Assembly (NCBI GenBank): GCA_026770025.1
Contig: JAMXDE010000018.1
Location: 186,001 to 250,000 of the forward strand
Length of the DNA: 64,000 nucleotides
Origin: Craspedostauros australis
Taxonomy: Eukaryota; Bacillariophyta; Bacillariophyceae; Mastogloiales; Achnanthaceae
Reading direction: 5' to 3'
Below, piece after piece: positions 9,416 to 20,558 of the stretch. Position 1 is the stretch's first letter, and each line of letters starts with the position of its first letter. A program made the translations under genes and the position numbers. The notes under the pieces are model-generated. The model was not told where the DNA came from and did no database searches. It worked only from the letters and a program-made list of their open reading frames with translations.

Positions 9416-12400
9416 ATGAAGCTGTTCGCCGCAGCATCGTTGCTCGCCATGAGCTCCGCCTGGAGTGCTGCCTTTGTTGCAGCCGAGGTAAGCCACCACC
9501 ATGTGATGCATGCCGACACTGCGAACCATGTGGAGGACGATGGTGGTTCCAATGCTGGAATCAACATGGAATCAACATGGGCCAACATGCAAGAGGATGT
9601 CCATGATGCGCTGCGATGATCCATCAATCGACGGACAGATGACCACAAATGAAGCACGCACATCAGCAGATCAACCCATCAAACACATCAAATACATCAC
9701 CAATGCTTCATGCGATGTCATGTCATTTGATGGAGAATTCCGATGCGCTCGACGTCGATGGCCATTCTCACTCTCTCCTCTTCTGTCCTTACGATCTATA
9801 ATATATATATATCTCTATCTCTCTCGCATTGCCACACTCTCACTGCTAACCATCACTTCACCGGCAGGAGTACACGCTGCTAGCTCCATGTGTCATCACA
9901 CAAAAGCATGTTTCGTACAGGGACCGCGCACCATCCCGTGTGGCCAAGTGCAAGCTGCATGGAGTCGACGCCGCAAAGTTCGGAGGAGTCCACCTCAACA
10001 TCGAGGGATTGACGCCAGAATGGATCGACGAGAATGACGTCGTCCCATCCCCCCTGGCCATGCACACCCTCTTCATCGAGGGTGCCGTCATGAACAACGA
10101 TGACTACACCCTCCGACTGCCGGAAGGCAAGACCATCGAGGACATGGCCATCGACATCAACGGCGTTGAGACCAGCAACCGCAGGCTCAGAGATTCCGAC
10201 ACCTCTCGTCAGCTCGAAGACCTGCCCTCGCAACTTGCGATGGGCGACAAGACCTTCCTCATCATCCGCGTTCTGACCAACAGCGGCGCGACGAGCGTCC
10301 CGCGGCAGGATATCATCGACAACTGCCTGGGCAAGTCGCCAAACTTCATCCAGCAATTTTCCGACATGTCCTTCGGCAAGCTCACCTTGATGGCGGAAAA
10401 CACCAACGGATCTTCCGATGGCATTCTGGACATCACCATCGCGCGTGCAATCAACGGTGCAAACGGGGACAGCATCGAAGCGGATGTCACCACAGCCCTC
10501 GCCAACATTGGCATTGACGAAGACACCTACGATCATCTCCTTTACACCTTCCCGTATGGTTCCATCAGCGGCGGCGATGTGGACTGGCTTGGTAAGCCCA
10601 CCGAGTTTGTCTGTATGCTGTCGTGACGTAGTGTTTGTTTGTTTGTTTGTTTGTTTGTTTGTTTGTTTCGCTTGGCTTGGTTTCACTTCACCGTTGGTGG
10701 CTCGCCTGCGCCATGTGCATTTGCCAACACCAAGGGAGGCCCGCTTTGTTCTTCACGATGCAAACACCACGCACACCTTCTCACCCTCCTCACAAACCAT
10801 GCTACTACATGCCAACATGTGCGCGCTTTGGTATTGCGCGAATATTCCACTCTCACTGTTCCAATCTCTGCTCCCTTCGATAATAAATGGGCTTGCTCCT
10901 GTCGCAGCCTACGCAGATACACCGGGTTCCATCACTGTCTACAACGGCATCAACGACCCCCCTGGCGAGCACCACCTTTACGACATATCCACCATCACCC
11001 ACGAAATCGGACACAACTACAACCTTGATCACAGTAGTCAAGGAGGAGAGGAATATGGTGACACCTCGTAAGTGCTCTGCCTTCCTGCGTCGGCTTCGTC
11101 TTGAATGTGGTTGGGTGTGCAATTCATTCACACGTGAGCTCGCCATGCAATTTTTGCATCGGATGGGCGCGAGCCAGTCCAACTCCAGGAATGGATGCTC
11201 TCTACCATTCTGCCTCCCCTATGCGTATGTGCGCACAAACCACAAACCCCATCATGCCACCTCCTCACCGTGTGCTTTTCTCTTCGTCTTGCTCCCCTTC
11301 GTCCTATTCCTTCATGTACTCCTCGAATAACCATCGCGATCAACCATTTTGGGGCATCTTCTTCGCTTTCCAGTGGCATAATGGGTGGCGCTATCGGCGT
11401 ACAGGACAGTTTGGACGAGATCAAAGGCTACAACGGTACGTCGCCTGCCAGAACAAAATGAACAAATGCACGGGTGCTCCTGCCTCCAAAAATGCCTGCG
11501 AATAACTACGTGTCTGGTCTGCTCGCAGGCAACTGTCTTCCTCCCACTTCGCTGATCACTCCTCTCACCCATTCGCAATGTCGTCACCGCTTTGCCCCGA
11601 ACATTCGTTCCTCGCCACTCGTTTCGTGGCAACGGAACCGCCGTGGCTGTTCCATGCTCACACTATTTGAACATCAACGGTCACGCCGACGATCATCACA
11701 TCATATCTGCTGTCGCGTTTTCATCGTGCACTGCAACCAAACAGGAGCCAAGAGCTTCGAGATTGGCTGGTATTCTGACCGAATGCTCGACCTGACTTCG
11801 GCGGGCGATAGCTACGAAGGCGTGATGTGCGGCGTGGTCGACTACAACCCATCCGACACCAGCTACATCGTGGGCCTCAGAATCAGAGATACGGGCAACT
11901 CGCAGGACTACTACGTCGCTTTCAACAGGGCCTCTGGCTTCAACAAAGACAGCACCGAAGGCAGGAACCAGGTTCTCGTGACGACAGCCCCGGCCTTCAC
12001 TGGCACCACTACACAGTCCGTGTTGCTGTCGAGGCTCGACGCAGGAGGTTCGTTCAGAAACGCCGACCCATCGTCGCTCGGTGGCATCAGCGTGTACGTG
12101 GACAGCATCGACCGTCTCTTCGTCAACGACAGGGTTTGCGCGACCGTCAAGGTCCAGTATGGCGAATTCTCTCCAGCGGCAACATCCGCGCCGAGTGCCT
12201 CCCCAGCGCTAACCAACGCTGCGCAAGCGTGGTATAGCACAACCGTGACAGACACATTCACCAATGTCATCGAATCGTTCCGATTCGACCTGACCATCAC
12301 TGCTGATGTGAGAATCACGGGCATGCGGTTGATCTTGGCCAACCGCTCGCAACAGGCATACTCCATCTATTTCCGGTCCAGCACCTGGAATGCCGATGGA

Positions 12401-13384
12401 ACCTGGATGCAGATTGCCTCTGGTAACATCATGCCCGAAGGCCTCGGTCGATTCACTGACGAGATCACATTCAACGCCCCGATTGAATTGTCCGCCGCTG
12501 ACGGTACTGTTGCGTTCCGCATCGACTCGCCAACCAAACTTCTGACTGAGTTTCAAAATACCTTCGCGGCTCATCCAGCCAACGGTTTCAGCTGTCCAAA
12601 CTGCCCATTCAATGTCTTCTACGGACAAGCTGGCGTAGTTGCATCCGATAGCCAGAACAACTCTTTTGATTTTGCCGGATATCCTTTCGTCGGAGCCATC
12701 TTATTCCAAAACATCGTGATGGTCGCACCTACCAGTGCACCGACCAGCGCTCCTACTTCGGCGCCCACATCGGCCCCGACAAGCAATCCGACGTCTGTCC
12801 CCACATCGGCGCCCACATCCGCACCAACATCGGCCCCGACAAGCAATCCAACGGCGTCGCCTACTGCGCCTGCACCAACCAGCGCACCAACGTCGGCTCC
12901 AACCAGTGCACCGACTTCCTCACCGACGTCGGCGCCCACATCTCAGCCAAATGCCAATCCAACATCGGCGCCGACAAGTGCTCCGACCAGCGCACCGACA
13001 TCAGCCCCGACCAGCGCACCGACGTCTGCCCCAACATCGGCACCCACCGCTGCGGTTCCAGTACCAACCAGCGCTCCGACATCAGCCCCGACAAGCTCAC
13101 CGACGTCTGCCCCAACATCGGCTCCGACCAGCGCCCCGACTTCCTCACCGACGTCAGCACCGACAGCTCAGCCAAACAACAATCCAACCGCGGCGCCGAC
13201 CAGCGCCCCGACGTGGATGCCAACACGATCCCCGACTTCGTCACCGACATTCGCACCAAGCGAGACCGTGGTGATGAAGAAGACGAAGAGCTTCGTCGAT
13301 CCTGACGAGAAGAAATCGAAGAATAACATGATGACTTCCGACGACAGCGATACCAAGAAAACCAAGAACATGCTGAGAGTCTAA
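9416..13384 (+). CDS. Secreted M11 (gametolysin-type) zinc metalloprotease with APTS-repeat linker, paralogue A
   Basis: Five exons by GT..AG borders and continuous frame: 9416-9487, 9868-10591, 10908-11067, 11374-11435, 11745-13384, giving 885 residues. Exon 1 is a signal peptide (MKLFAAASLLAMSSAWSAAF). The zinc site is THEIGHNYNLDHS, with H297, E298, H301 and H307 (HExxHxxxxxH), and the Met-turn follows in DTSGIMGG (M322); this pattern and YNGAKSFEIGWYS fit MEROPS family M11, whose type member digests algal cell walls. A beta-rich region of unknown family follows, then about 175 residues of Ala-Pro-Thr-Ser repeats, and a Lys/Asp-rich 40-residue tail. Likely secreted or cell-wall attached. 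The nearly identical paralogue is at 26660-30582. Exon borders are identical in both copies, which supports the model. Confidence 0.87.
10633..10668 (+). repeat. (GTTT)9 microsatellite in intron 2 of paralogue A
   Basis: Nine tandem GTTT units just after the intron 2 donor. The matching place in paralogue B (27899-27910) has three units, so the tract changed length after the duplication. Confidence 0.9.
12725..13258 (+). repeat. 12-bp minisatellite encoding Ala-Pro-Thr-Ser repeats, copy A
   Basis: About 44 degenerate 12-bp units of the form GCNCCNACNAGY/TCN, all in frame within exon 5, encoding APTS with NPTS, QPNANPTS and SPTS variants. Such linkers are common between domains of diatom surface proteins and would be extended and heavily O-glycosylated. 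The unit order is the same as in copy B (29926-30459). Confidence 0.92.
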
Positions 13385-14707
13385 ACGACTCGCGGACGCA
13401 TGTGCTTGTGCCACATTCGTTTGCATGTACGTGGATGTCCAAGTGCGAGGATGCTTGCATGGTGCATCGTGCCACCTGCAATCCCGTACCCACACCCTCA
13501 GATCGAGTCTCTCAATGCCACAAGTGCGGCGAGAGACCTCAATGCTTGGACATACAGGTACCAGAAAGGCCATCAATACTAAGGATGCCATGTTTACATA
13601 TTTGTGAAAGCATCCTCGTGCACTGCAACAGCAGCGTCGCTGATCGTTTCATCTCTGTGCATACTGTTGAATCGTATGATATATAATATGCTGCACGTTT
13701 GTTGTGTGGTAGTTGTCGAACGAATGTGCAGAAGAGAGAGAGAGAGAGAGAGAGAGAACAGTTATCGACAGGCAGCAGCCGAGTGCTGCGAACGACAAGA
13801 GACATGACATGGCCACAACGACCACCGTTCGCTCCCCAACCACAAAAGAGCCACGAAGATCCAAGCATGCGGCAGCGAGCAGAGGCGAGGCAGAGCACAA
13901 GATGGTGCAGCAAAGTGTGAGATGACACCGCACGTCAACGTGTTCATCCACGTTCGGCGTGAATGAGAGAGACAGGAGAGTAACCCAATCATTCAAGAGC
14001 CACGATCCTGGCTGCGAAGTTGTCACTGTCGGAAGCATCACCGCAGCATCAACCAAGGCACGACACCCATGTACGTACCATGGTGCTTCTTTTGAAGTCC
14101 GTCCATGATGTCCGCTCGTCGCACAGTGCTGTTCCATCTCTCTCCAGACAAGAATCCGTCACGTAGATCGCACCCCAAAGATATCACCGAAAAGAAGCTG
14201 ATCTCGCAGTCACCATGGTGGTCTCGGATGGTTGCTCGTTCGGGTTCGACAGCGCGCAGATCCTCAGCAAGGGGATGGCACTCTCTCGGGCGTTTCGCTT
14301 CAACGCATCCGGAGCTAGCAAGGACATCTACCTCGAAACAATGGTCGGTTGTGGCAAGCACAGGACTGCGGCCTGTCAACAACGAGATGGACACGGAGAT
14401 ACATGTAGCATCGAACACATACCCAAGATAAGCTGCAGAAAGGCCTGTTCATGCTATTTCGAGTAAGTGTCATGGCGTCACTCCTACCATGCACATCGAT
14501 GAATCCTCACCAGCGATTGCTCTCGCCGGAACTTGGTTGCCACAGACACGATGTTGGCGCGCCTGTGGCCTATCTCCCTGGTTGTGAATGGCCGAACTCC
14601 TGCGCAATTCAGGCCTGGCCGATAGAGGCCGATAAAGGCCGGAAACATTGCCACACCAACCAAACAACCAACCCAAGTGAGAAGCCTGTGCCACAAAGTA
14701 GACCATG
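13385..14707. other. Downstream flank of unit A, no supported gene
   Basis: Matches 30583-31938 in unit B. It has a (GA)n tract near 13734-13757. Two overlapping frames around 14038-14466 are open in one or both units (a 126-codon minus-strand frame is open in both), but without domain signal; they could be remnants of a neighbouring gene co-duplicated with the protease. Confidence 0.4.
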
Positions 14708-14894
14708 TGTGAGATTATAGGAGATTAGATGATATGCTTGGTACTCACACTACTTAAGTAGGCAATTACTCCGTTTCATCAACGGAGTGGGCTAGGGCTA
14801 CCGGTTTCGGGTGCAATCCCCGGGCATTCCAGATTTCGTCGTCTGGGGTTCGATTCCTTTCTCTTTGCCATTTTCTGTTTATCCTAACACCATG
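14708..14894 (+). mobile_element. 187 bp SINE-like insertion with tRNA-type promoter boxes
   Basis: Unit A contains 187 bp here that are absent from unit B (unbroken at 31939-31950). The insertion is bounded by the direct repeat ACCATG (14702-14707 and 14889-14894), as expected of a target-site duplication. Inside are a good RNA polymerase III B-box, GGTTCGATTCC near 14847, and a weaker A-box-like TGGGCTAGGG some 57 bp upstream, a spacing seen in tRNA-derived SINEs. A 7-bp stem (CTCCGTT/AACGGAG) precedes them. I do not see a full tRNA cloverleaf or a clear A-tail, so the class is inferred. Confidence 0.55.
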
Positions 14895-15181
14895 ATGCCC
14901 ACGATGCATTACGATCTACGAGTCAGCTCGCACATCGAGTAAGAGAAGAGCGCCCACACCCCTCGCACACTTGCAACATCCACAGCAACTCCCATGCCCC
15001 TCGTCTCTGATCGAGGAAGGAAGAACCGCCCGGCTCTCCACCAATTCCGATGGTTAGGCGGCTTTGGCACTGATTCCAATGTCACCAGCTTCCACTTCAA
15101 CAACAGACATCCAGCAAGACTACTCGGAGGGCTGATTGCATCTCCGAAAACGCGAGAGCCGATGATGTGATGGGCAGTATC

Positions 15182-15984
15182 TGTTGGCAAGTTCCGTACA
15201 TGGAAGCCTATGATCGTGGAAGACAGTGGTGGTTGATAGTTGTTTCGTTTACTATTTCATTACGTTGGCACTCCAATCCTCTCAGTGTCTCCATTCTCTT
15301 GCCCGATGCTCTCGGCACGTTTGTCAGTTTTGTAGATTGAGTCTCCAACTATGAGTTGGTATGTGAGATCCTCTCTCGTTCCTCTCTGTATTCTCTCTCT
15401 CTCTCTCTCAACATCGTGTGCTCGTGCCATACGATACTCCGTGTTCGATGCGTACTCCGCATTCAACACTCCGTTCGTTCACTACTGGTTCCTACTCCAT
15501 GAGCACTTACCATTTGAAGTTCACCTTCAGTATCCATGATCTTCATGGGTCATTGCATCTTCGCCTCCTGCTCTGACTTGGAGACAGCTGTCGACGTGGT
15601 GACATGATGACATCCTGTCAACGTCAGTAGGCGTCCTTCTGCTCTCCAGATGTCACGTTCCATTGGTGATGCAGTGGTCTGTCAGATGATATCGTCATCT
15701 GAGGTTTAGTTGGGAGGTACCTCAAGATTCGCTTGGTACCATACGTCTCCATTGATGGATGGACGGACGATCTTCCAATTCTCTCAGAAATCGTCGATTG
15801 CAAATTTCCTCCAGAAATCTTGCTCTTTTTCGTGTGTTCCATTTCCGCTGTAATTCTGACGAATCACAGCATACTATTGACACGAGTGTAGTTATACCGT
15901 CCAAGTGCGTATGAGAGAATAATGGGTGAACGATGCACATATACACGTACATCTCGACATATACTCACATGTACATCTCGACAA
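15182..15984. other. Unique spacer between duplication unit A and truncated transposon
   Basis: About 800 bp without supported genes. It includes a CT-rich tract near 15392-15410 and, next to the transposon break, two direct copies of GTACATCTCGACA (around 15949 and 15971). Confidence 0.45.
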
Positions 15985-17912
15985 TCCTCCATAAGCAACG
16001 TGACGAAAGGGACATATTGGTCATCCACAAAACGCATCACCCCTGCACAACGGATACATACTCCAGTGTGTTGTTTGTCTGTGGTGGCGCAAGGCTGTTC
16101 GTTGTTGGCAGTGGTGGTGTCATTGGCAGCAGTATCTGTCACAAAAGTGAGGTCTGGAATATCAATTGTGACGGTTGGAGTGTCATTGGTGGAAAAAGCC
16201 ACGTCGTTTGTTCCAGTGATCTTCTTCCTGAGCTTGTGCTTGTTCGTACGTGTTCTGGTTGGTTGGGATTGTTTTGTCGTTGTCTTCTTCTCCTCATTGG
16301 GTGTGAGCGCGAATTGAGCCAAGTGCAGTGGGTCATCACACTCCATCTGCATGTGTGATGCTGTGAATTCCCATTTGACGAAGACCACAAGAAGTTCCAA
16401 TGAGTACAAAAGAGACTTGGCCGTGCGCAGATGCCGGGAAATCACGTCATTCTCGTCCTCAGCGCCATTTGTTGTGGGATACTTAGCCTTCAAAAGTGTG
16501 ACGAGGCGCGAGATCGTGCGTTTGAGAGTAAGCATCGCCAGCAAGAAGTGACTCTCGAAAGACGACAGCCCTGTGTTGACTTTGCCACGTCGTGTTAGTA
16601 GCTGCGTCATCTCTTTGAATGCTGGTTCGCCCACTGGGTTGGTAGTCGTTGTCTTGTACATGTCGAATAGCGCCATGATGTTTTTGCCTCCACGATCGAA
16701 GACTGGAACGTTGCCGAATACCACGCCTTCCCACTCCATTGCGTGGCACAAGCCAGCCTTTTACGTGGTCGTAGTGCAGAGAAACGACACCACACCAGAC
16801 AAAGCACATGCAGTCACACGGTATTGAAGAACTTTGGGAGGAATGGTTTCCCCATCGCTCAACATGTCATGGTAACGATGCAATGTGTTATTTTGGCTTT
16901 TTGTGACAGTTAATCGATTACCATGTACACGCATGCGTTCTTCCTCCGGCAATCCATTGACATATCCAGTGAGAATGTCTGTGCATGTTGTTGGAGACGC
17001 AGACTGCGCGAGAACAGCTCTCGCGCAGGGGTGCATGAGCTTGCTCCCTCCAACACATATGCGGTACAGATTTGGTGCAAGTGTCGTTGGTGGCAGTGGT
17101 TGACCAGCTCGGACAAATTGCACCACCTCATGCATCTGGCAAGTCGGTGTCGGTTGCTTTGGGAGCAACACATCCCAGAGCGCAGAAGCAATTGGTGCCC
17201 ACAGCCGTTTGATGTTGCTCCAAACTTGCCGATCGTGTTTTCCGCCGAGTACGAAGCCCGTCTTCGGCATAGAGTCGAACACTTTTGGAGATAGGCCCGA
17301 CTTGACCAACCCCGCGACGCCGGCCAACGCATCGCGACGCCATCCTCTCACCGTTTTCTTGATGATTCTGTTGCGGCCTGTTCGTTTCTTCCTGCGATCA
17401 CGGCCATCCACGTAGTCGTCGTCGCTGTCAACATCAACTTGCTCGGAAGCGCCTCCAGCGACAGCGTTTGCGTGTCGTGCAGTGCTTGCGCGGGTAGTTG
17501 GTTTGGCAGGAGACTCAACGGGCAGTGGCACGTTCACACTGATGTCTACCACTGTGATAGCACCGACACCTTGTCCAACTGTACGCAGTGTGACCGTTGG
17601 TGTATCAAAGATGACACCAGCCACACTGGACAGGCGCACGTCAACGCGCAGGTTAGCGGCATCGACATGCGCCAAAGTTGGAACAAGGTTGCTGTCCACC
17701 GGAAGCATCGGCTTCACCTCGATCGCGTGAGTGATGTCGGTGGGCTTCCGCAATCCAGTAGACAGCTTGTCAGGCAACAGTTGCTCACGAGTAGGTGCCA
17801 AGTTGCCATCCGAATCAAAAGGAGAATCGAGAGGGGCAGCACAGGATCGAGGCTTCTTACGAGGAGATGGGTTTTCGCCCTTGATTGTTGCTTTGGCGGG
17901 GATGGAGGACAT
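15985..17912 (-). pseudogene. Broken transposase gene of the truncated DDE element
   Basis: Begins MSSIPAKATIKGENPSPRKK at 17912. The frame is open to an in-frame stop near 16760, where the intact copy has Tyr; a second open part continues to about 15985 and then runs into unrelated sequence. It retains the N-terminal basic region (RDRRKKRTGRNR), the conserved helical region and the Cys pair CIRC, but none of the DDE residues. Plain DNA transposon coding remnant, not functional. Confidence 0.82.
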
Positions 17913-18530
17913 GGTGTTGATGGTAGCAAAGGAGGTTGATTGATTGATTGATTGATCGATGAATGGCACTGTAGAATGCTGAATGAAAGCGGGTGGAGGA
18001 GGTGATGCCGATAGAGGTGTTGGATGCAGCAGCGAGAACAACAACCGCCAATGTCACTAGTGCTCTCACCACTCATACTACAACCGCAGCACAACAGAAA
18101 CAATGAGCATCGCATCGGCGGAGGCACCTTTGGAATGAAGCAAAAAATGTGACGGTTTTTGTGTCGGGGTGTGATGTCTGCAAGTGGAAAATGTCATTCG
18201 ATTCCGGAGCAGCTAACGGTGTATAACGTGTTCCAAACGAACGAGGAGGAAGGAAAAAGCTGGAGACACCAACGTGAATGGGCACCAATCGTTATTAACT
18301 CGGAACACAAAAGAACCTTCGGAAAACTACATCGTGGAAGGCTACGTTTGACCCCTACGACTCCAAATATTTGATGGTCCATAAAACTTAAACTATGAAC
18401 TTTAAGTTTCTGGGTAATTTTCCTGTTGCTATGGACACTATAATGAGTAGGTTAGTATGCTTAGTTCTGTTTTAATCGAAGAAAAAGTTCCACTCTACTT
18501 TACAAACGGTTGGTCGACTCACTCACATGG
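15985..18530 (-). mobile_element. Truncated copy of unnamed DDE-type DNA transposon
   Basis: Homologous on the minus strand to the left part of the full element at 31995-36530. Only one terminal repeat remains (18375-18530, matching 31995-32148). Homology stops near 15985, inside the coding region just after the CxxC region, so the catalytic domain and the other end are missing. The right end coincides with the first base of duplication unit B. It is a decayed, immobile copy of a plain DNA transposon. Confidence 0.85.
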
Positions 18531-18773
18531 CTCATAAACGACAAGTGGACACGTGCAAAGACATGGGACTGACAATATCTCGACATAGCTGTTCTTCTTC
18601 TATCGAGCTGAGGAACATGGCAACAGCTCCAGTTATTGGTCAATGCGGGAAAAAATGCGAGACGTTTGGGCGGCTGCGGTGGGTGGAAGCTCGACCAATC
18701 AGAGCCTGGTTTGGCCTGATGCCACCGTGATGGAAAGATCGCTTAGTTGTGTGAGGTTGGAGGCGCGATACTA

Positions 18774-19872
18774 GAGGCCTATCGCATTTCACATTCACAC
18801 CCCTGTGCTCATGTCACATGTGGCACTCACGTTCGGATTTCACATTGGTACTCGTGACTAGTTCGTGATCTACTCAGAAAGACGACCAACATGACTGAAT
18901 CGGCTTCTCTTCTGTAGAATAGAGCTCTAGTTTAGACTGCTCTGATATGAATGCTCCTTGCATGTTATCGCATCACTTGTTGAGACCAAAGGTTGATAGG
19001 ATCATTAATGGGTGTGCTCTGAGTTGCACGCAACGCACATCCCTCTTTCTTCTCTTAGGAGCTTCGTGTTCTGAGAGTTTCGCTGCCATCTCTTCTGTCT
19101 CAACTTTGCTACTAACAGAGGTCCGGTAACATATGCGCAAGCACTTTGTCCCTGCTGATTCATAGCTTGTTCAAGGCTCTGTTGCCAATATCGATGACAG
19201 AGACCTCTTGATCACTGTATCATGGAGATGGATCAGCAGTTTGTTGTCCAATAGAAGGTCTCCACGCAGTCTACACAGAACTATTGCGATTGCGCGTTGG
19301 GTTGGTTGGAGACCAACAACGACTTCCGATATGGCAGTCAGGATCTCCAAAAGATGCAAAATGCGCGTTGGTCGAAGTCCCTGGTCGTATCTGACTACAC
19401 TAGTCCTCAGAGCATCAGGAACACGCCGTGGATGTTGTATCGGGTGAACTAGGATATGAGCAAAGATTCCTCAGCTGGATCATGAAGGGGTCCTTTTATA
19501 TTTGCGCGTAGATATCATATGTGAAGCTTACAGGCATATTCGACATCTTAATCGCTCTCTATCGCTCCATGCACCTCTCATTCGGAATGCTAGTTTCATC
19601 ATCACTAGCATCTCAAAAAAATATCATTGTTACGACAAGGACGACTCAACATTTCTGCAAATGAAGAGAAATGATTGGCCATTCGTTTCGTTCCAACACG
19701 TGGAAGGTTGGATTGCCGGGACTGCAATGTGAAACTCAATTGTGTTTTTGGCTCCTAAAACGCAATCGAGTTTCACTTTCCGAGGGGGAAGTTCGCATGT
19801 TGCCCCTCTAAAAATATCATTATCAGGTTATTTTGTACCGTGGGACTCCCAATGTGAAATGCGATAGGCCTC
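18774..19872. mobile_element. TA-flanked inverted-repeat element, copy 2
   Basis: Same 1,099 bp as 2784-3882, same orientation, again flanked by TA (18772-18773 and 19873-19874). It interrupts the upstream part of duplication unit B; the counterpart in unit A (about 8722, GGCGCGATAATTCCGAA) is unoccupied. No transposase inside. Identity to copy 1 appears complete. Confidence 0.9.
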
Positions 19873-20173
19873 TACTCCCGAAGCGTGCGTTTTACAATTG
19901 GCACGAAACCAATGTCAATGACTTTGGCGGGGGTTGTGTGTTGGTAGCGTGATGGGAGAACGGCGCGAGGACAAACAATCAGGCGTGCACGAAGTCTCGG
20001 TGACATCCACATCGCAATAAACATGGCGATTGAGCGTTAGGAACGTTATTACAATTAATGACGATGAGGCACGAAACAATTGTGGCGATCCTGGATCCAG
20101 AAGAAGTGCGCGTGCCGCGTTGCGATTTGGTCCAACAGAAAATTGGATGAAAAGTCTCCACTTCACCTCCCTG

Positions 20174-20221
20174 GGAGTTGTCGGAAAAGGAGAAAAGCTT
20201 ACTTTTTATGTCGGAATTGGC
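20174..20221 (+). repeat. Left terminal inverted repeat of the Harbinger-like element
   Basis: GGAGTTGTCGGAAAAGGAG then an AAAA run, a T-rich stretch and TGTCGGA. About three quarters of the 48 positions match the right end in reverse complement, with the first 15 bases perfect. Confidence 0.88.
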
Positions 20222-20558
20222 AAGACTAGGTACTTGATTAGACATAAATATGTGATGTGCACCCATCATGGTACTTTGTTTGTTCCTACTACTATGGAGT
20301 ACTTAGTTAGTGCTCTCCTTTGTGTTTCTGTTTCTGTTGTTTTCGTTGTTTTTTGGTGTTTGTTTTGGTTTTGTTCGTGCTGTTGTCGTTATTCTGTGTG
20401 ATCTACTCTGGGGAGTAGCGCTCTCTGTCTGTGATGTCTGCCTGCTTTGCTGGTTCTCGTGTGATGTTCCTGTTGTTGACGCATTCACGCTGATGCGGTG
20501 TTGTTGTTGTTGTTGTTGACGCATCCAGGCTGATGCGGTGTACTGCGTTGCGCTGCAC

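Larger units (their letters stand above)
8482..15181. repeat. Segmental duplication, unit A (direct repeat of unit B)
   Basis: This 6.7 kb block matches 18536-36778 in the same orientation once three insertions in unit B are left out. It contains about 0.9 kb of upstream sequence, one M11 metalloprotease gene and about 1.8 kb of downstream sequence. By eye, divergence is highest in the upstream ~530 bp (roughly a fifth of positions), moderate in introns and flanks, about 1% in exon 2, and almost nil in exon 5. The only insertion specific to unit A is the 187 bp element at 14708-14894. The right edge lies at about 15181, after which the two units share nothing. Confidence 0.88.

Noticed and set aside
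12725-13258. APTS repeat array as an independent mobile or satellite element
   Set aside because: It is in frame inside exon 5, with the amino acid pattern common to diatom surface proteins; it is a coding minisatellite.
14038-14418. 126-codon minus-strand frame open in both duplication units
   Set aside because: Changes between units do not favour silent positions and no domain is visible; probably an antiparallel shadow or chance.
14766-14870. A tRNA gene
   Set aside because: A good B-box is present but I could not form acceptor, D and anticodon stems; the SINE-like reading with flanking repeats fits better.
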